Assembly (NCBI RefSeq): GCF_036320655.1
Contig: NZ_CP143258.1
Span: 1,488,001 to 1,552,000, forward strand
Direction of reading: 5' to 3'
Origin: Porphyromonas pogonae
Lineage (GTDB): Bacteria; Bacteroidota; Bacteroidia; Bacteroidales; Porphyromonadaceae
Length of the DNA: 64,000 bases
This document shows, piece after piece, positions 17,948 through 26,093 of the stretch; positions within the stretch are counted from its first letter, which is position 1; every line of letters starts with the position of its first letter. The notes under the pieces were generated by a model. It was given only the letters and a program-made list of their open reading frames with translations, was not told where the DNA came from and did no database searches. Both the position numbers and the translations under genes were made by a program.

Positions 17948-19024
17948 ACGTGAGTTCGGTCTAAGCGTGGTGTACTAAGAGGGTTGATGGATTGTGTATG
18001 ATTTCTAGGTTTAATTCCGGCTTTTTGGGTAGCAAATTGTAGGCAATTATGCCGGCAATCAAATTAATGGCGAAATTATTGACGCTTCTGTGTCGTGTAT
18101 GCTCTATTTGACAAACGTTTTTGAGTAGGTCATTAACGGTTTCCACAAGTGCTCTTTTCCTGAGTAATATCCTATCATACAGGCTTATCAGAGTGTTTTT
18201 CATGTTTTTCTTTATCTTCGTAATCATGTGTATGTCGTCAATGAAGAGCTTATCGAAAAGACTTTGTGAGATGTATCCTCTGTCGCCAACAAGTTTGCCG
18301 AAAAGTTTCTTCGTGAAGGTTCCGCCTTTAAGTGGAGCACGGTCATCCGTATTCCCCGGTGTGATTTGATATTGAATGATTTCACCCCGGTCGTTAATCA
18401 CAATATGTAGTTTGAAACCATAGAACCATCCCATACTGCATTTGCCCTTTTGGGCCCATCCTTTCATGGTCTTATGCCCGTGTGCCCGCTTGATATGGCA
18501 GGTGCGTAAAGGTGTGGAATCAATGAATGAGATACCGGTGCATTCGCCCAAACAACACATATTGAGAAATGAAATTAGTTTGAATGCCACCTTGCTTTGT
18601 AATTCCACAAAACGATTGTAAGAGACCAACGAAGGAAAATCCGAATGACATTGTTGCGTAATATATTGAAGATAAAAGGACTTAAAATCGCGATACCTCG
18701 AATGATGGAAAAGAATCAGAATAGTCATGATTTCAGCATCGGACATCCTAAACTTGCGATTTCTTCGCTTTTTGTTTCCTTCGCAAAGGGTTCTTTGCTG
18801 AATCAAGGTATCGAAAAGTTTGGAAAAATCATCGGTAAGACAGAAAATTTCAACTATATTTGTTTTCATAAAGTGGTGTTTTGTTTGTTTATATCTTATT
18901 GATTATCAACTACTAAGATGCAAATAATTCACCACTTTTGCAAAGAAATACATAAGAAATTACACTGATTTACAACACTTTGTAAACTCTATTATTCCTA
19001 TTATCCCTTATATCGAACTCACGT
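17948..19024 (-). mobile_element. IS982-family element (IS195-like), apparently intact
   Basis: A 1077-bp element with terminal repeats ACGTGAGTTCG (17948-17958) and CGAACTCACGT (19014-19024). It is flanked by a perfect 7-bp duplication TAAATCA (17941-17947 and 19025-19031), in the range known for IS982. It sits in the non-coding tail of the IS1126-like element. Confidence 0.92.
17961..18869 (-). CDS. IS982-family transposase
   Basis: A 302-residue DDE transposase with FRMSDAEIMTILILFHHSRYRDFKSFY near the N-terminus, the first Asp in SFIDSTPLRTCH, the second in KLVGDRGYISQ and the Glu in RALVETVNDLLKN followed by H(T)RHRS. This pattern and length match IS195 of P. gingivalis (IS982 family). 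No stop or frameshift is present, so it may be active. Confidence 0.93.
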   Translation of the reverse strand: MKTNIVEIFCLTDDFSKLFDTLIQQRTLCEGNKKRRNRKFRMSDAEIMTILILFHHSRYRDFKSFYLQYITQQCHSDFPSLVSYNRFVELQSKVAFKLISFLNMCCLGECTGISFIDSTPLRTCHIKRAHGHKTMKGWAQKGKCSMGWFYGFKLHIVINDRGEIIQYQITPGNTDDRAPLKGGTFTKKLFGKLVGDRGYISQSLFDKLFIDDIHMITKIKKNMKNTLISLYDRILLRKRALVETVNDLLKNVCQIEHTRHRSVNNFAINLIAGIIAYNLLPKKPELNLEIIHNPSTLLVHHA

Positions 19025-19160
19025 TAAATCAAGAAAATTAGAATCAAAATTCCTTCGTCTGTTCACTAAAATCGGGCGGAAAACTGCTCGTTTTATGTCT
19101 CTGTCTATCGATCCGACTTTTTCAACGGTCTCTATAAACCAAGACTGTGGTGGCTGTCTT

Positions 19161-19197
19161 AAAAAAAGCCGCCTCAGAATCCCTTCTAAGACGGCTT
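19161..19197 (-). terminator. Rho-independent terminator of the efflux operon
   Basis: AAGCCGCCT (19166-19174) and AGACGGCTT (19189-19197) form a stem with one mismatch; on the minus strand it is followed by a run of seven T. It lies about 55 bases past the stop of the tolC-like gene. Confidence 0.75.
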
Positions 19198-19252
19198 ACA
19201 CAACAAGAACTTAATTATTTAACTAATCACGTCAAATTTCTTTTTTAGAATT

Positions 19253-20620
19253 TTATAAAGGAATGCCTTTATAAAAGTTGAGAACTTTACTTTTGAAGAT
19301 AAAGTCGTACTTTGCTTTGAGTTCGTCGGCAAGGCTTACCATATACCTTGTTTTGGCTTCATTGTACTCAAATACGTTGATCTTATCAGCTTTGAGGCGC
19401 TCTTCGGCGTAGTCAAAGGCTAATTTATTAGAAGATACCGATTTCCCAGCAGCACTGATGTTTTTTAATGCTGATAAGGCATTATAATAAGCCTCACTGA
19501 CTTCTTTATAGAGTCGCTTTTTCTCTTCTTCTAAAGCCAATCGGCTATTAAGGACCTCCAATTTGCTTTGGTTGATCTGATTGCGAGTCTCAAACCTGTT
19601 GAAAATGGGTATACTCAAAGATAAACCTATAGATGATCTGCCATTATTCCTAAGCTGATTTCTAAAGCTTTCATTGAATTGGCTATATTCTTTTCCTAAC
19701 TGATAATAGTAGCTGTTGGAGTATCCCATATTGAGCGAAAGGGTCGGTAGATGCCCTGATTTACTTGATTTTACCATTTCTTCCGCTGCATATATATTCA
19801 ATTCGGCTGATTTGACAGAAGGTCTATTGAGTAGAGCAAAATTATATATCTCACCGATGTTGCTTAATTCATTTTTACTTTGTAAAAGAAGTTCGTCCAC
19901 ATTGGGGGCTTGAATAGAAATAATCGTATCGCCGGTAATCTCCATCGATTGCATCAGTATAAGGCGAGCCATATTTTCACTATTTTGGGCAACGACGTAG
20001 TCTTGTTCCTCTTTAGCCAGCTGGGCTTCTACTTCCATTTGTTTGCCTTTAGCCCATTTGCCCGAAGCCACTAAAGCTTGTGCTTTTTCGAGTTGCCTTC
20101 TTGTAAGCTCAATTTGTAATTTAGTAACGCCTTTAAGCTCTTGCTGGAAGAGGAGCGTTATATAGTTTTGAGCTACGTTGAGAGATATATCATTTTTAGA
20201 CTGTTCTAAATTCTCTCTGGCTGCTTGTAGATTCAACTTGGCTGTATTGAGATTGTGCAGGCGACTAAGTCCACTGAAAAGAGTAATATTCCCTCCAATA
20301 GAAAAGGAGGATGATGAGGAGGATCGCTGAACAAAAACTCCTGTTTTATCTTGTGAGCGTCCGAAGCCCCATCCCTGAGAGATGTCACTACCCACCGATG
20401 GAAGAAAGGCATTTTGCGCTGATGATACTTTTATTTTTGAATTGCGTATATTGAGTTCCTGCTTCTTGACGTTGAGATTTCTCTTCACCGCAATCTCAAT
20501 ACATTTGTCTAAGCTCAAACCTTGGTACTCGGGTGTTGGAACCACTTCTTGAGCATATCCTCCAAAGGATAGGGTCAGACCGGTTACAATGAGTAGGGAA
20601 GCTATTCTTTTAATATTCAT
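19253..20620 (-). CDS. TolC-family outer membrane efflux protein
   Basis: A 455-residue outer membrane factor with a signal peptide (about 1-23) and two OEP repeats, rich in long amphipathic helices (for example QLEKAQALVASGKWAKGKQ and the C-terminal EERLKADKINVFEYNEAKTRY). It forms the trimeric exit duct for the pump encoded directly upstream. It is the last gene of a five-gene minus-strand operon, 11 bp after the adaptor gene, and is followed by a terminator. Confidence 0.92.
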   Translation of the reverse strand: MNIKRIASLLIVTGLTLSFGGYAQEVVPTPEYQGLSLDKCIEIAVKRNLNVKKQELNIRNSKIKVSSAQNAFLPSVGSDISQGWGFGRSQDKTGVFVQRSSSSSSFSIGGNITLFSGLSRLHNLNTAKLNLQAARENLEQSKNDISLNVAQNYITLLFQQELKGVTKLQIELTRRQLEKAQALVASGKWAKGKQMEVEAQLAKEEQDYVVAQNSENMARLILMQSMEITGDTIISIQAPNVDELLLQSKNELSNIGEIYNFALLNRPSVKSAELNIYAAEEMVKSSKSGHLPTLSLNMGYSNSYYYQLGKEYSQFNESFRNQLRNNGRSSIGLSLSIPIFNRFETRNQINQSKLEVLNSRLALEEEKKRLYKEVSEAYYNALSALKNISAAGKSVSSNKLAFDYAEERLKADKINVFEYNEAKTRYMVSLADELKAKYDFIFKSKVLNFYKGIPL

Positions 20621-20631
20621 GATCTGCGGGG

Positions 20632-21738
20632 TTATTTTAATTGTTTTTCGTTCCCTCTAACTTTTTGTCCTGCTTTGAGACCTTCGATAATCTGGATTTT
20701 TACTCCATCAGAAGCTCCTGTTTTTACAAGTTTTCGTTGAGTCTTCAACTCTGGCTTTTCCTGTTTTACTATTTCTACGAATGTGGAATCTCCTTTAAAC
20801 TCAATGCAAGCCTCCGGTACTGCCAAAACATTTTTTACGCTTTTGGTGATTATTTCGGCATTGGCACTATAACCTGCTCGAAGTTGCTTAGCTTTTTCTC
20901 CTATTTTTACGGAAGCTTTTACTTCGAAGAGGGTGGCTCCGGTAGTATTCTCGCCTTTAGGTGCAATGTACTCTATGGTTGCGGGGAATGTTTCTTTCCC
21001 AAAAGCTCCTATGGTAATTCTCATGGGCATACCTATCTGTAGATTTCCAATTTCAGTTTCGTCTACTTTACCAATAAAGAGGAGATCTTCCATATTGGCA
21101 ATGCTGGCTATGGTAGTACCTTCATTGAAAGTGTTGGCTTGTATTACAGAGTTTCCTACTTTTACAGGGATTGATAGTATTTTGCCGGATATGGTGGCTT
21201 TGACCAGTGTGCTGCTTTCTTTAGCACTGCGTTGTGATATACCTGTCTTCATTATTTGCAGAGCGTCGGATGCGTTGCTCAGATCTTCTTTCTTTTGATC
21301 ATAATCAGCTTTTGATGTTTCATATTCTTCACGTGCTATAATACCTTTCTCATAGAGACTTTTGTCACGCAAATACTTTTCTTTAATCGTATTGAACGTG
21401 ATATTGGCATTGGTAAGACGTGAGTAACCGTTGTTGACCTGCATCATATCAGGTATTACGGTTATTTTGGCTATAATATCGCCTGCCTGTACAAAGTCGC
21501 CAGCTTTGTGTAAAACTTCAGAGATAATGCCATTGAGCTGTGGTTTTACTGCTACTTCATCTCGAGCTTCTATGGTACCGGTAAGTACGCTCTTGGTTTC
21601 CAACAGAGCTTCTTGCTTCACTGTTTCTATTTCATACTCCTTAGCTTTGGGGCGTGATTTACTCCATAAGTATCCAAACGTCAGTATTACTAACAATCCT
21701 AAAATGACCCAACGGAAGATTCTAAAAAACTTTTTCAT
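20632..21738 (-). CDS. MacA-like periplasmic adaptor (membrane fusion protein)
   Basis: A 368-residue protein with one N-terminal membrane anchor (about 7-24), a lipoyl/barrel-sandwich half motif (AVKPQLNGIISEVLHKAGDFVQAGDIIAKI), a helical hairpin (about 100-165) and beta-barrel domains. It links the MacB-type permeases in the inner membrane to the TolC-type duct. It lies between the second permease (63 bp) and the tolC-like gene. Confidence 0.92.
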   Translation of the reverse strand: MKKFFRIFRWVILGLLVILTFGYLWSKSRPKAKEYEIETVKQEALLETKSVLTGTIEARDEVAVKPQLNGIISEVLHKAGDFVQAGDIIAKITVIPDMMQVNNGYSRLTNANITFNTIKEKYLRDKSLYEKGIIAREEYETSKADYDQKKEDLSNASDALQIMKTGISQRSAKESSTLVKATISGKILSIPVKVGNSVIQANTFNEGTTIASIANMEDLLFIGKVDETEIGNLQIGMPMRITIGAFGKETFPATIEYIAPKGENTTGATLFEVKASVKIGEKAKQLRAGYSANAEIITKSVKNVLAVPEACIEFKGDSTFVEIVKQEKPELKTQRKLVKTGASDGVKIQIIEGLKAGQKVRGNEKQLK

Positions 21739-21801
21739 TATGATAATGGATTTAATTGATTCGTAATTGTATTATGTTCTTGATTATATGCGACAGATTT
21801 A

Positions 21802-23073
21802 TTATTCATCACGTATGGCATCGATGGCTTTTATCTGGATGGCCCTGTATGCCGGTAGTAATCCTCCGAGAATACCACCGCTTATAATGATCATCATTGA
21901 TATGACTGCTTGCCAAAAAGGAATATTGGGATTATAGAATGGTAGTCCGTCGTGATCAAACTTGGGTATTCCTATAGCACTGTCTATTACTCCCATTATG
22001 AATACACTCAATATGAGTCCCGTGACTCCAGCGATTAAAGTAAGTAATGTTGCTTCAGATAATATCTGACTGATAATATCAAGAGGTTTTGCTCCCAAAG
22101 CTCTTCGTACACCTATTTCCCTTGTGCGCTCTCGCACGGTAACTAACATAATATTGCTTACACCAACAATACCGGTGAGTAAAGTGCCGATGCCCACAAT
22201 CCAGATCAAAAGATTGATAGAGGTTGATATATTATTCATTGTTTGGAACACTTTGCTCAAGTTGAAGTATTGTATGGCTGCTTTATCATCAGGGGCTATA
22301 TCATGTCTGCTTTTTAAAAAGGTGGTTACTTTTTCTATTACAGGATTGATATCAACATCCTTATGAACGGAGAACGAAAAATTTTCTACCTTGCTTCCTT
22401 TCTTATTCACTTTTCTGAGAATACTACCCGGTATATATACTGTGCTTTTAGGATTGCTTCCTATATTGACAGCGCTTTTGGAAGCTACCACACCGATAAT
22501 ACTATAGTATAGATTATTGACTTTTATTGATTTGCCTAATACAGATTTCTCCAATCCGAAAAGTTTCTCTTTGATGTCACTTCCTATCATACAGTATTTG
22601 CGCTCCTCAAGGTCATCATTGACTGTGAGCCTTCGCCCCTCAATCATATTGAAAGATATGATTTCGAAAAAATCAGGTTGTGCACCCAATACGGAGTAAT
22701 TTCCGCTCTTTTCTTTATAGCTCACATTCTTGTCTTTTCTCATCCCCCAGTCAACAGTCGCTATTTTATCAATTTCGGGTACTATCTTTTTTATATTTTC
22801 AAAGTCATTGACATCAAGGCTCCATGATCTTCCGCTGCGGAAGCCATTGTAGGCTTTGGAAGTATTGTTTGTCCAGAAAAAAGCCGAATTGGTACTAACG
22901 CCGTCTGTGATAAGATTGATGCCATTTTCAAATCCTTTGCCTGCACTCAGCAGTAAGATAAGCATAAAAATACCCCAGAATACACCAAAAGAGGTGATGA
23001 TACTTCTTTTTTTGTTACTTATGATAGTATGCCAGATTTCAGTCCAGCGATCTTTGTCGAATATTTTTTTCAT
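21802..23073 (-). CDS. MacB-type ABC permease 2
   Basis: A 423-residue permease without its own ATPase domain: one N-terminal helix (about 25-45), a MacB_PCD periplasmic domain (about 50-270) and three C-terminal FtsX-type helices with the signature RTREIGVRRALGAKPLDIISQILSEA. It is paralogous to the preceding gene, so the pump may use a heterodimer of both. The start follows the upstream stop by 6 bp. Confidence 0.9.
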   Translation of the reverse strand: MKKIFDKDRWTEIWHTIISNKKRSIITSFGVFWGIFMLILLLSAGKGFENGINLITDGVSTNSAFFWTNNTSKAYNGFRSGRSWSLDVNDFENIKKIVPEIDKIATVDWGMRKDKNVSYKEKSGNYSVLGAQPDFFEIISFNMIEGRRLTVNDDLEERKYCMIGSDIKEKLFGLEKSVLGKSIKVNNLYYSIIGVVASKSAVNIGSNPKSTVYIPGSILRKVNKKGSKVENFSFSVHKDVDINPVIEKVTTFLKSRHDIAPDDKAAIQYFNLSKVFQTMNNISTSINLLIWIVGIGTLLTGIVGVSNIMLVTVRERTREIGVRRALGAKPLDIISQILSEATLLTLIAGVTGLILSVFIMGVIDSAIGIPKFDHDGLPFYNPNIPFWQAVISMMIIISGGILGGLLPAYRAIQIKAIDAIRDE

Positions 23074-23079
23074 GACTTT

Positions 23080-24372
23080 TTAATTTCTCATTGCTTCAAC
23101 GGTGGGTATTTTTAATGCTTTTTTTACAGGGAGATATCCGGCTATGACTCCACTTCCGATCATAACCGCCAAAGTTGCTAAAGCCGTTTGCAGTGTAATA
23201 ACAGGGTCTAATAAAAGGCTAAACTTCATTTCTTCCGATTCGGCGCCGGAGGCTGCACCTGCTCCCGTTTGCATCATGATGTTGGATACAATATACATGA
23301 TACCTACGCCTATGATAAGACCAATGAGCCCTGAGATAAAGGTGACAAAGATAGATTCTTGCAGAATCATACTGATAATATCACGCGGTTTCGCACCCAA
23401 AGCTTTTCGTATACCTATTTCCCTTTGTCTTTCGGTTACGGAGATCTGCATTATATTGATAATACCTATAATTCCTATAGCTAATGTACTGAGCCCTATT
23501 ATCCAAAGGAAAGTGTTTAACCCTTCCATTATTTTATTCATGGACTTTAAACTTTCAGCTTGAGAATCTATGTTCATTACATATTCATCATTAGGGTCGA
23601 AGTAAAGCTTGTGGTAAAGTTGTTTACGTATTTTTTCAGAGAGAGCTTTGTTTTTGTTATTATCATCCAGATTATAGCATATGAAGTGCATTCCATCCAT
23701 GATATTTGGATTCTTTCTGTCAAATTTGAGTTGCACCATTGTAGATAAAGGAATAATGTTTTTATCCCATTGGTTTTTGCCTTCAAATACCCCTATAACT
23801 TTGAACCCTATAGAATCTATGGTTATAATTTTTCCACTCACCTCTTTCTCATCGCTAAAAAGTTCTTTGGCAATACTGCTGTTGAGTATGACTACCTTGC
23901 TATTTCCGTTAATGTCACCGATGTTGATGTAACGGCTATTGTCTGAAATAAATGTGAGTTTTCGTATTTTGCTGTACTGTTCATTTACTCCCATGATAGG
24001 AGTCATTATGCTCTTATCTTTATAGGCTATTTTACAATTCCATTTTTCTTTGAAAGGTGACATCTCTTTTATTTCAGGATTATTTTTTTGAAGAAATTCA
24101 CAATCTTCCACTGTAAGCTTTACCATGCGCCACTTATCAAATCCTTTATAAACTTTAGAGGTATATCCTGCGTTTAATTCTGCCGAAGCATCGTTTTGTC
24201 CGCTTTTATCAATATTGTTTTGAGCAGCGTTTCTTACCCCCGTACCTGCACTCAACAATATTACTAATAGTAATACGCCCCAACCCACCGAAAAGCCTGT
24301 GAGCAATGTTCGCAGCTTATTGGTTCTTAATGTTGCTGTTATTTCTTGTATGCTATCTCTATTAATAAACAT
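23080..24372 (-). CDS. MacB-type ABC permease 1
   Basis: A 430-residue permease with the same layout as its neighbour: N-terminal helix, MacB_PCD domain and FtsX helices with RQREIGIRKALGAKPRDIISMILQES. It probably pairs with permease 2 and with the separate ATPase encoded 11 bp upstream. The substrate is unknown; MacAB-like systems export peptides, lipopeptides and macrolides by a mechanotransmission mechanism. Confidence 0.9.
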   Translation of the reverse strand: MFINRDSIQEITATLRTNKLRTLLTGFSVGWGVLLLVILLSAGTGVRNAAQNNIDKSGQNDASAELNAGYTSKVYKGFDKWRMVKLTVEDCEFLQKNNPEIKEMSPFKEKWNCKIAYKDKSIMTPIMGVNEQYSKIRKLTFISDNSRYINIGDINGNSKVVILNSSIAKELFSDEKEVSGKIITIDSIGFKVIGVFEGKNQWDKNIIPLSTMVQLKFDRKNPNIMDGMHFICYNLDDNNKNKALSEKIRKQLYHKLYFDPNDEYVMNIDSQAESLKSMNKIMEGLNTFLWIIGLSTLAIGIIGIINIMQISVTERQREIGIRKALGAKPRDIISMILQESIFVTFISGLIGLIIGVGIMYIVSNIMMQTGAGAASGAESEEMKFSLLLDPVITLQTALATLAVMIGSGVIAGYLPVKKALKIPTVEAMRN

Positions 24373-24383
24373 GGTGGGGGATA

Positions 24384-25049
24384 TTAATTATCGTTTGTGA
24401 TTATTCCGTCTTTAATATGAATAATGCGGTTGCATTCCTCTGCGACAGACTTTTCGTGTGTAACGATGATCATGGTCATACCCTCTTTGTTTAATTTTTT
24501 CAGAAGTTCCATGACTTCTACGGTCGTTACACTGTCCAAAGCTCCTGTGGGTTCATCCGCCAGTATAACTTTGGGGTTTGCTGCGAGGGCACGAGCTATA
24601 GCTACTCTTTGCTTTTGACCACCAGATAGTTCATTGGGTAAATGGTGAGCCCAGTTTGTGAGTCCAACTTTATCGAGATACTCCATTGCTATATTGTTTC
24701 TTTCTTTGCGAGATACACCTTGATAATAGAGAGGGAGAGCAACGTTCTCAAGTGCGTTCTTAAAAGAAATCAGATTAAATGATTGGAATACAAATCCGAT
24801 ATGAGTGCTTCGCAATTCGGCGGCACGGTTTTCCGATAGATCTTTTATCAGTTCCTGTTCGATATAGTAGGAGCCTTCGTCATATGTGTCCAGAATTCCC
24901 AATATATTGAGTAGTGTACTCTTGCCTGAGCCTGATGCTCCCATTATCGCTACAAGATCACCTTGATCTATGGTCAGGTCTATTCCTTTGAGTACGTGTA
25001 AAGGCTGTGCCCCTTGATAAGTTTTGTGAATACCTCTTAGTGTTATCAT
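24384..25049 (-). CDS. MacB/LolD-type ABC transporter ATPase
   Basis: A 221-residue ATPase with Walker A GASGSGKST (about 36-44), signature LSGGQKQRVAIARAL, Walker B VILADEPTGALD and switch His in IIVTHEKSVAEE. It is the first gene of the efflux operon and powers the two downstream permeases. Full length and unbroken. Confidence 0.93.
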   Translation of the reverse strand: MITLRGIHKTYQGAQPLHVLKGIDLTIDQGDLVAIMGASGSGKSTLLNILGILDTYDEGSYYIEQELIKDLSENRAAELRSTHIGFVFQSFNLISFKNALENVALPLYYQGVSRKERNNIAMEYLDKVGLTNWAHHLPNELSGGQKQRVAIARALAANPKVILADEPTGALDSVTTVEVMELLKKLNKEGMTMIIVTHEKSVAEECNRIIHIKDGIITNDN

Positions 25050-25169
25050 GCCTGAATTTTATATTTTATTTCTTAGACGCAAATTTTTTACAGAGATTAC
25101 AGAAATAAATTATTTATTTTTTCTCATTATTTTATAATCATTTTAGTGTTCTACTAAATTAGTACACCG

Positions 25170-25201
25170 CAAATATATTAAATTATAATTGATATTTACA
25201 A
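25170..25201 (-). promoter_or_regulatory. Promoter of the MacAB-TolC-type operon
   Basis: Read on the minus strand, a TTG at 25201-25199 is followed after 21 bases by TATATTTG (25177-25170), a good Bacteroidota -7 box. It leaves a leader of about 115 bases before the ATPase start. The remaining part of 25050-25460 is very AT-rich with nothing else recognised. Confidence 0.55.
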
Positions 25202-25460
25202 TACTTTGGTCAAAAATATTTATTCAATTTATTTTATTTATTTTTAATTATCTGTTGTTTAGCTGTTTGTGTTGCTGGTTTTCGGGCGATTTTATTGTGT
25301 TTCGTTAAATTTGTAGAGAGATAATAGAGGGAAAATATAACAGTTATACAAAAAGACAGGATGAAAAAAAATCAAATGACAGCTTTATCTTTGAGGGGGC
25401 CTGATTCGATACCGGTATCTTCATAAAGAATTGAAGTCAAGTATACCTCTGATTTAGCTA

Positions 25461-25509
25461 AAAAGAAAACCATATCGCCATCCCCCAAATGAAGGATTAC
25501 GATATGGTT
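25461..25509 (-). terminator. Terminator of the PhnA-like gene
   Basis: A perfect 10-bp stem AACCATATCG (25468-25477) and CGATATGGTT (25500-25509) with a 22-base loop; on the minus strand it is followed by TTTCTTTTT. It lies 24 bases after the PhnA-like stop codon. Confidence 0.7.
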
Positions 25510-25532
25510 CTTTTTATGGTTTTTAATTAAGA

Positions 25533-25874
25533 CTAAGCTTTCCGCACAAATTCGCTTTTGAGAGCCATGGCACCGAAGCCATCGATTTTGCAATCTATAT
25601 TATGATCGCCTTCAGCCAATCTGATATTTTTGACTTTTGTACCCGCTTTTATAGGTTTTGGTGCTCCTTTTACCGGAAGATCTTTTATTACTATTACGGT
25701 ATCGCCTGTAAGGAGTTCATTTCCGTTGGAGTCTAATACCTTAGCTTCTGAGGTTTCTTCAATAGCAAGTTCTTGGGGATTCCATTCATAAAAACATTGT
25801 GTACAAGTTATGAGTATACCATTTTCATAGGTATATTCCGAGTTGCATTTCGGGCAGACCATTGCGTCGTTCAT
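25533..25874 (-). CDS. PhnA-like zinc-ribbon protein
   Basis: A 113-residue protein from ATG 25874; the upstream ATG at 25901 would add nine residues not found in the family. It begins with a zinc ribbon (CPKC...CTQC, residues about 7-28) and continues with a KOW/SH3-like barrel ([24 protein letters not shown]). The family was named from the phosphonate cluster of E. coli but is not needed for phosphonate use, so function is unknown. Confidence 0.88.
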   Translation of the reverse strand: MNDAMVCPKCNSEYTYENGILITCTQCFYEWNPQELAIEETSEAKVLDSNGNELLTGDTVIVIKDLPVKGAPKPIKAGTKVKNIRLAEGDHNIDCKIDGFGAMALKSEFVRKA

Positions 25875-26054
25875 TATAAAAATAATTGTTGAATGACACA
25901 AAATTAGCTATTCTAATCCTAAAGGTCAAATCTCTGCCCCTGCCAATAGGTTATAGTATTGTCTTAGTATAGCCCTTAGATCTACAATGACTCGCAATAA
26001 TTCCATTGAGACCAATACTTTGTATTTTCTAAGCTAAAGTAATTAGATGTTTAG

Positions 26055-26062
26055 TATATTTG
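26055..26062 (+). promoter_or_regulatory. -7 box for the S9 peptidase gene
   Basis: TATATTTG lies 31 bases ahead of the start codon and matches TAnnTTTG. No -33 element at the right spacing was seen. Confidence 0.45.
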
Positions 26063-26093
26063 CTTCGATAATGAATAAAATACCAGTTAATAT

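Larger units (their letters stand above)
16528..19132 (+). mobile_element. IS1126-like (IS5 family) element with two nested insertions
   Basis: The left end GAGACTGTTGCA (16528-16539) and right end TTCAACGGTCTC (19121-19132) are imperfect inverted repeats (10 of 12). Flanks are GATAA and TATAA, a 4-of-5 match. Between them lie a broken transposase, a MITE (17361-17548) and an IS982-family element (17948-19024). Removing both inserts and their target duplications leaves about 1328 bp, close to the 1.34 kb recalled for IS1126 of P. gingivalis. The element is clearly dead. Confidence 0.85.
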
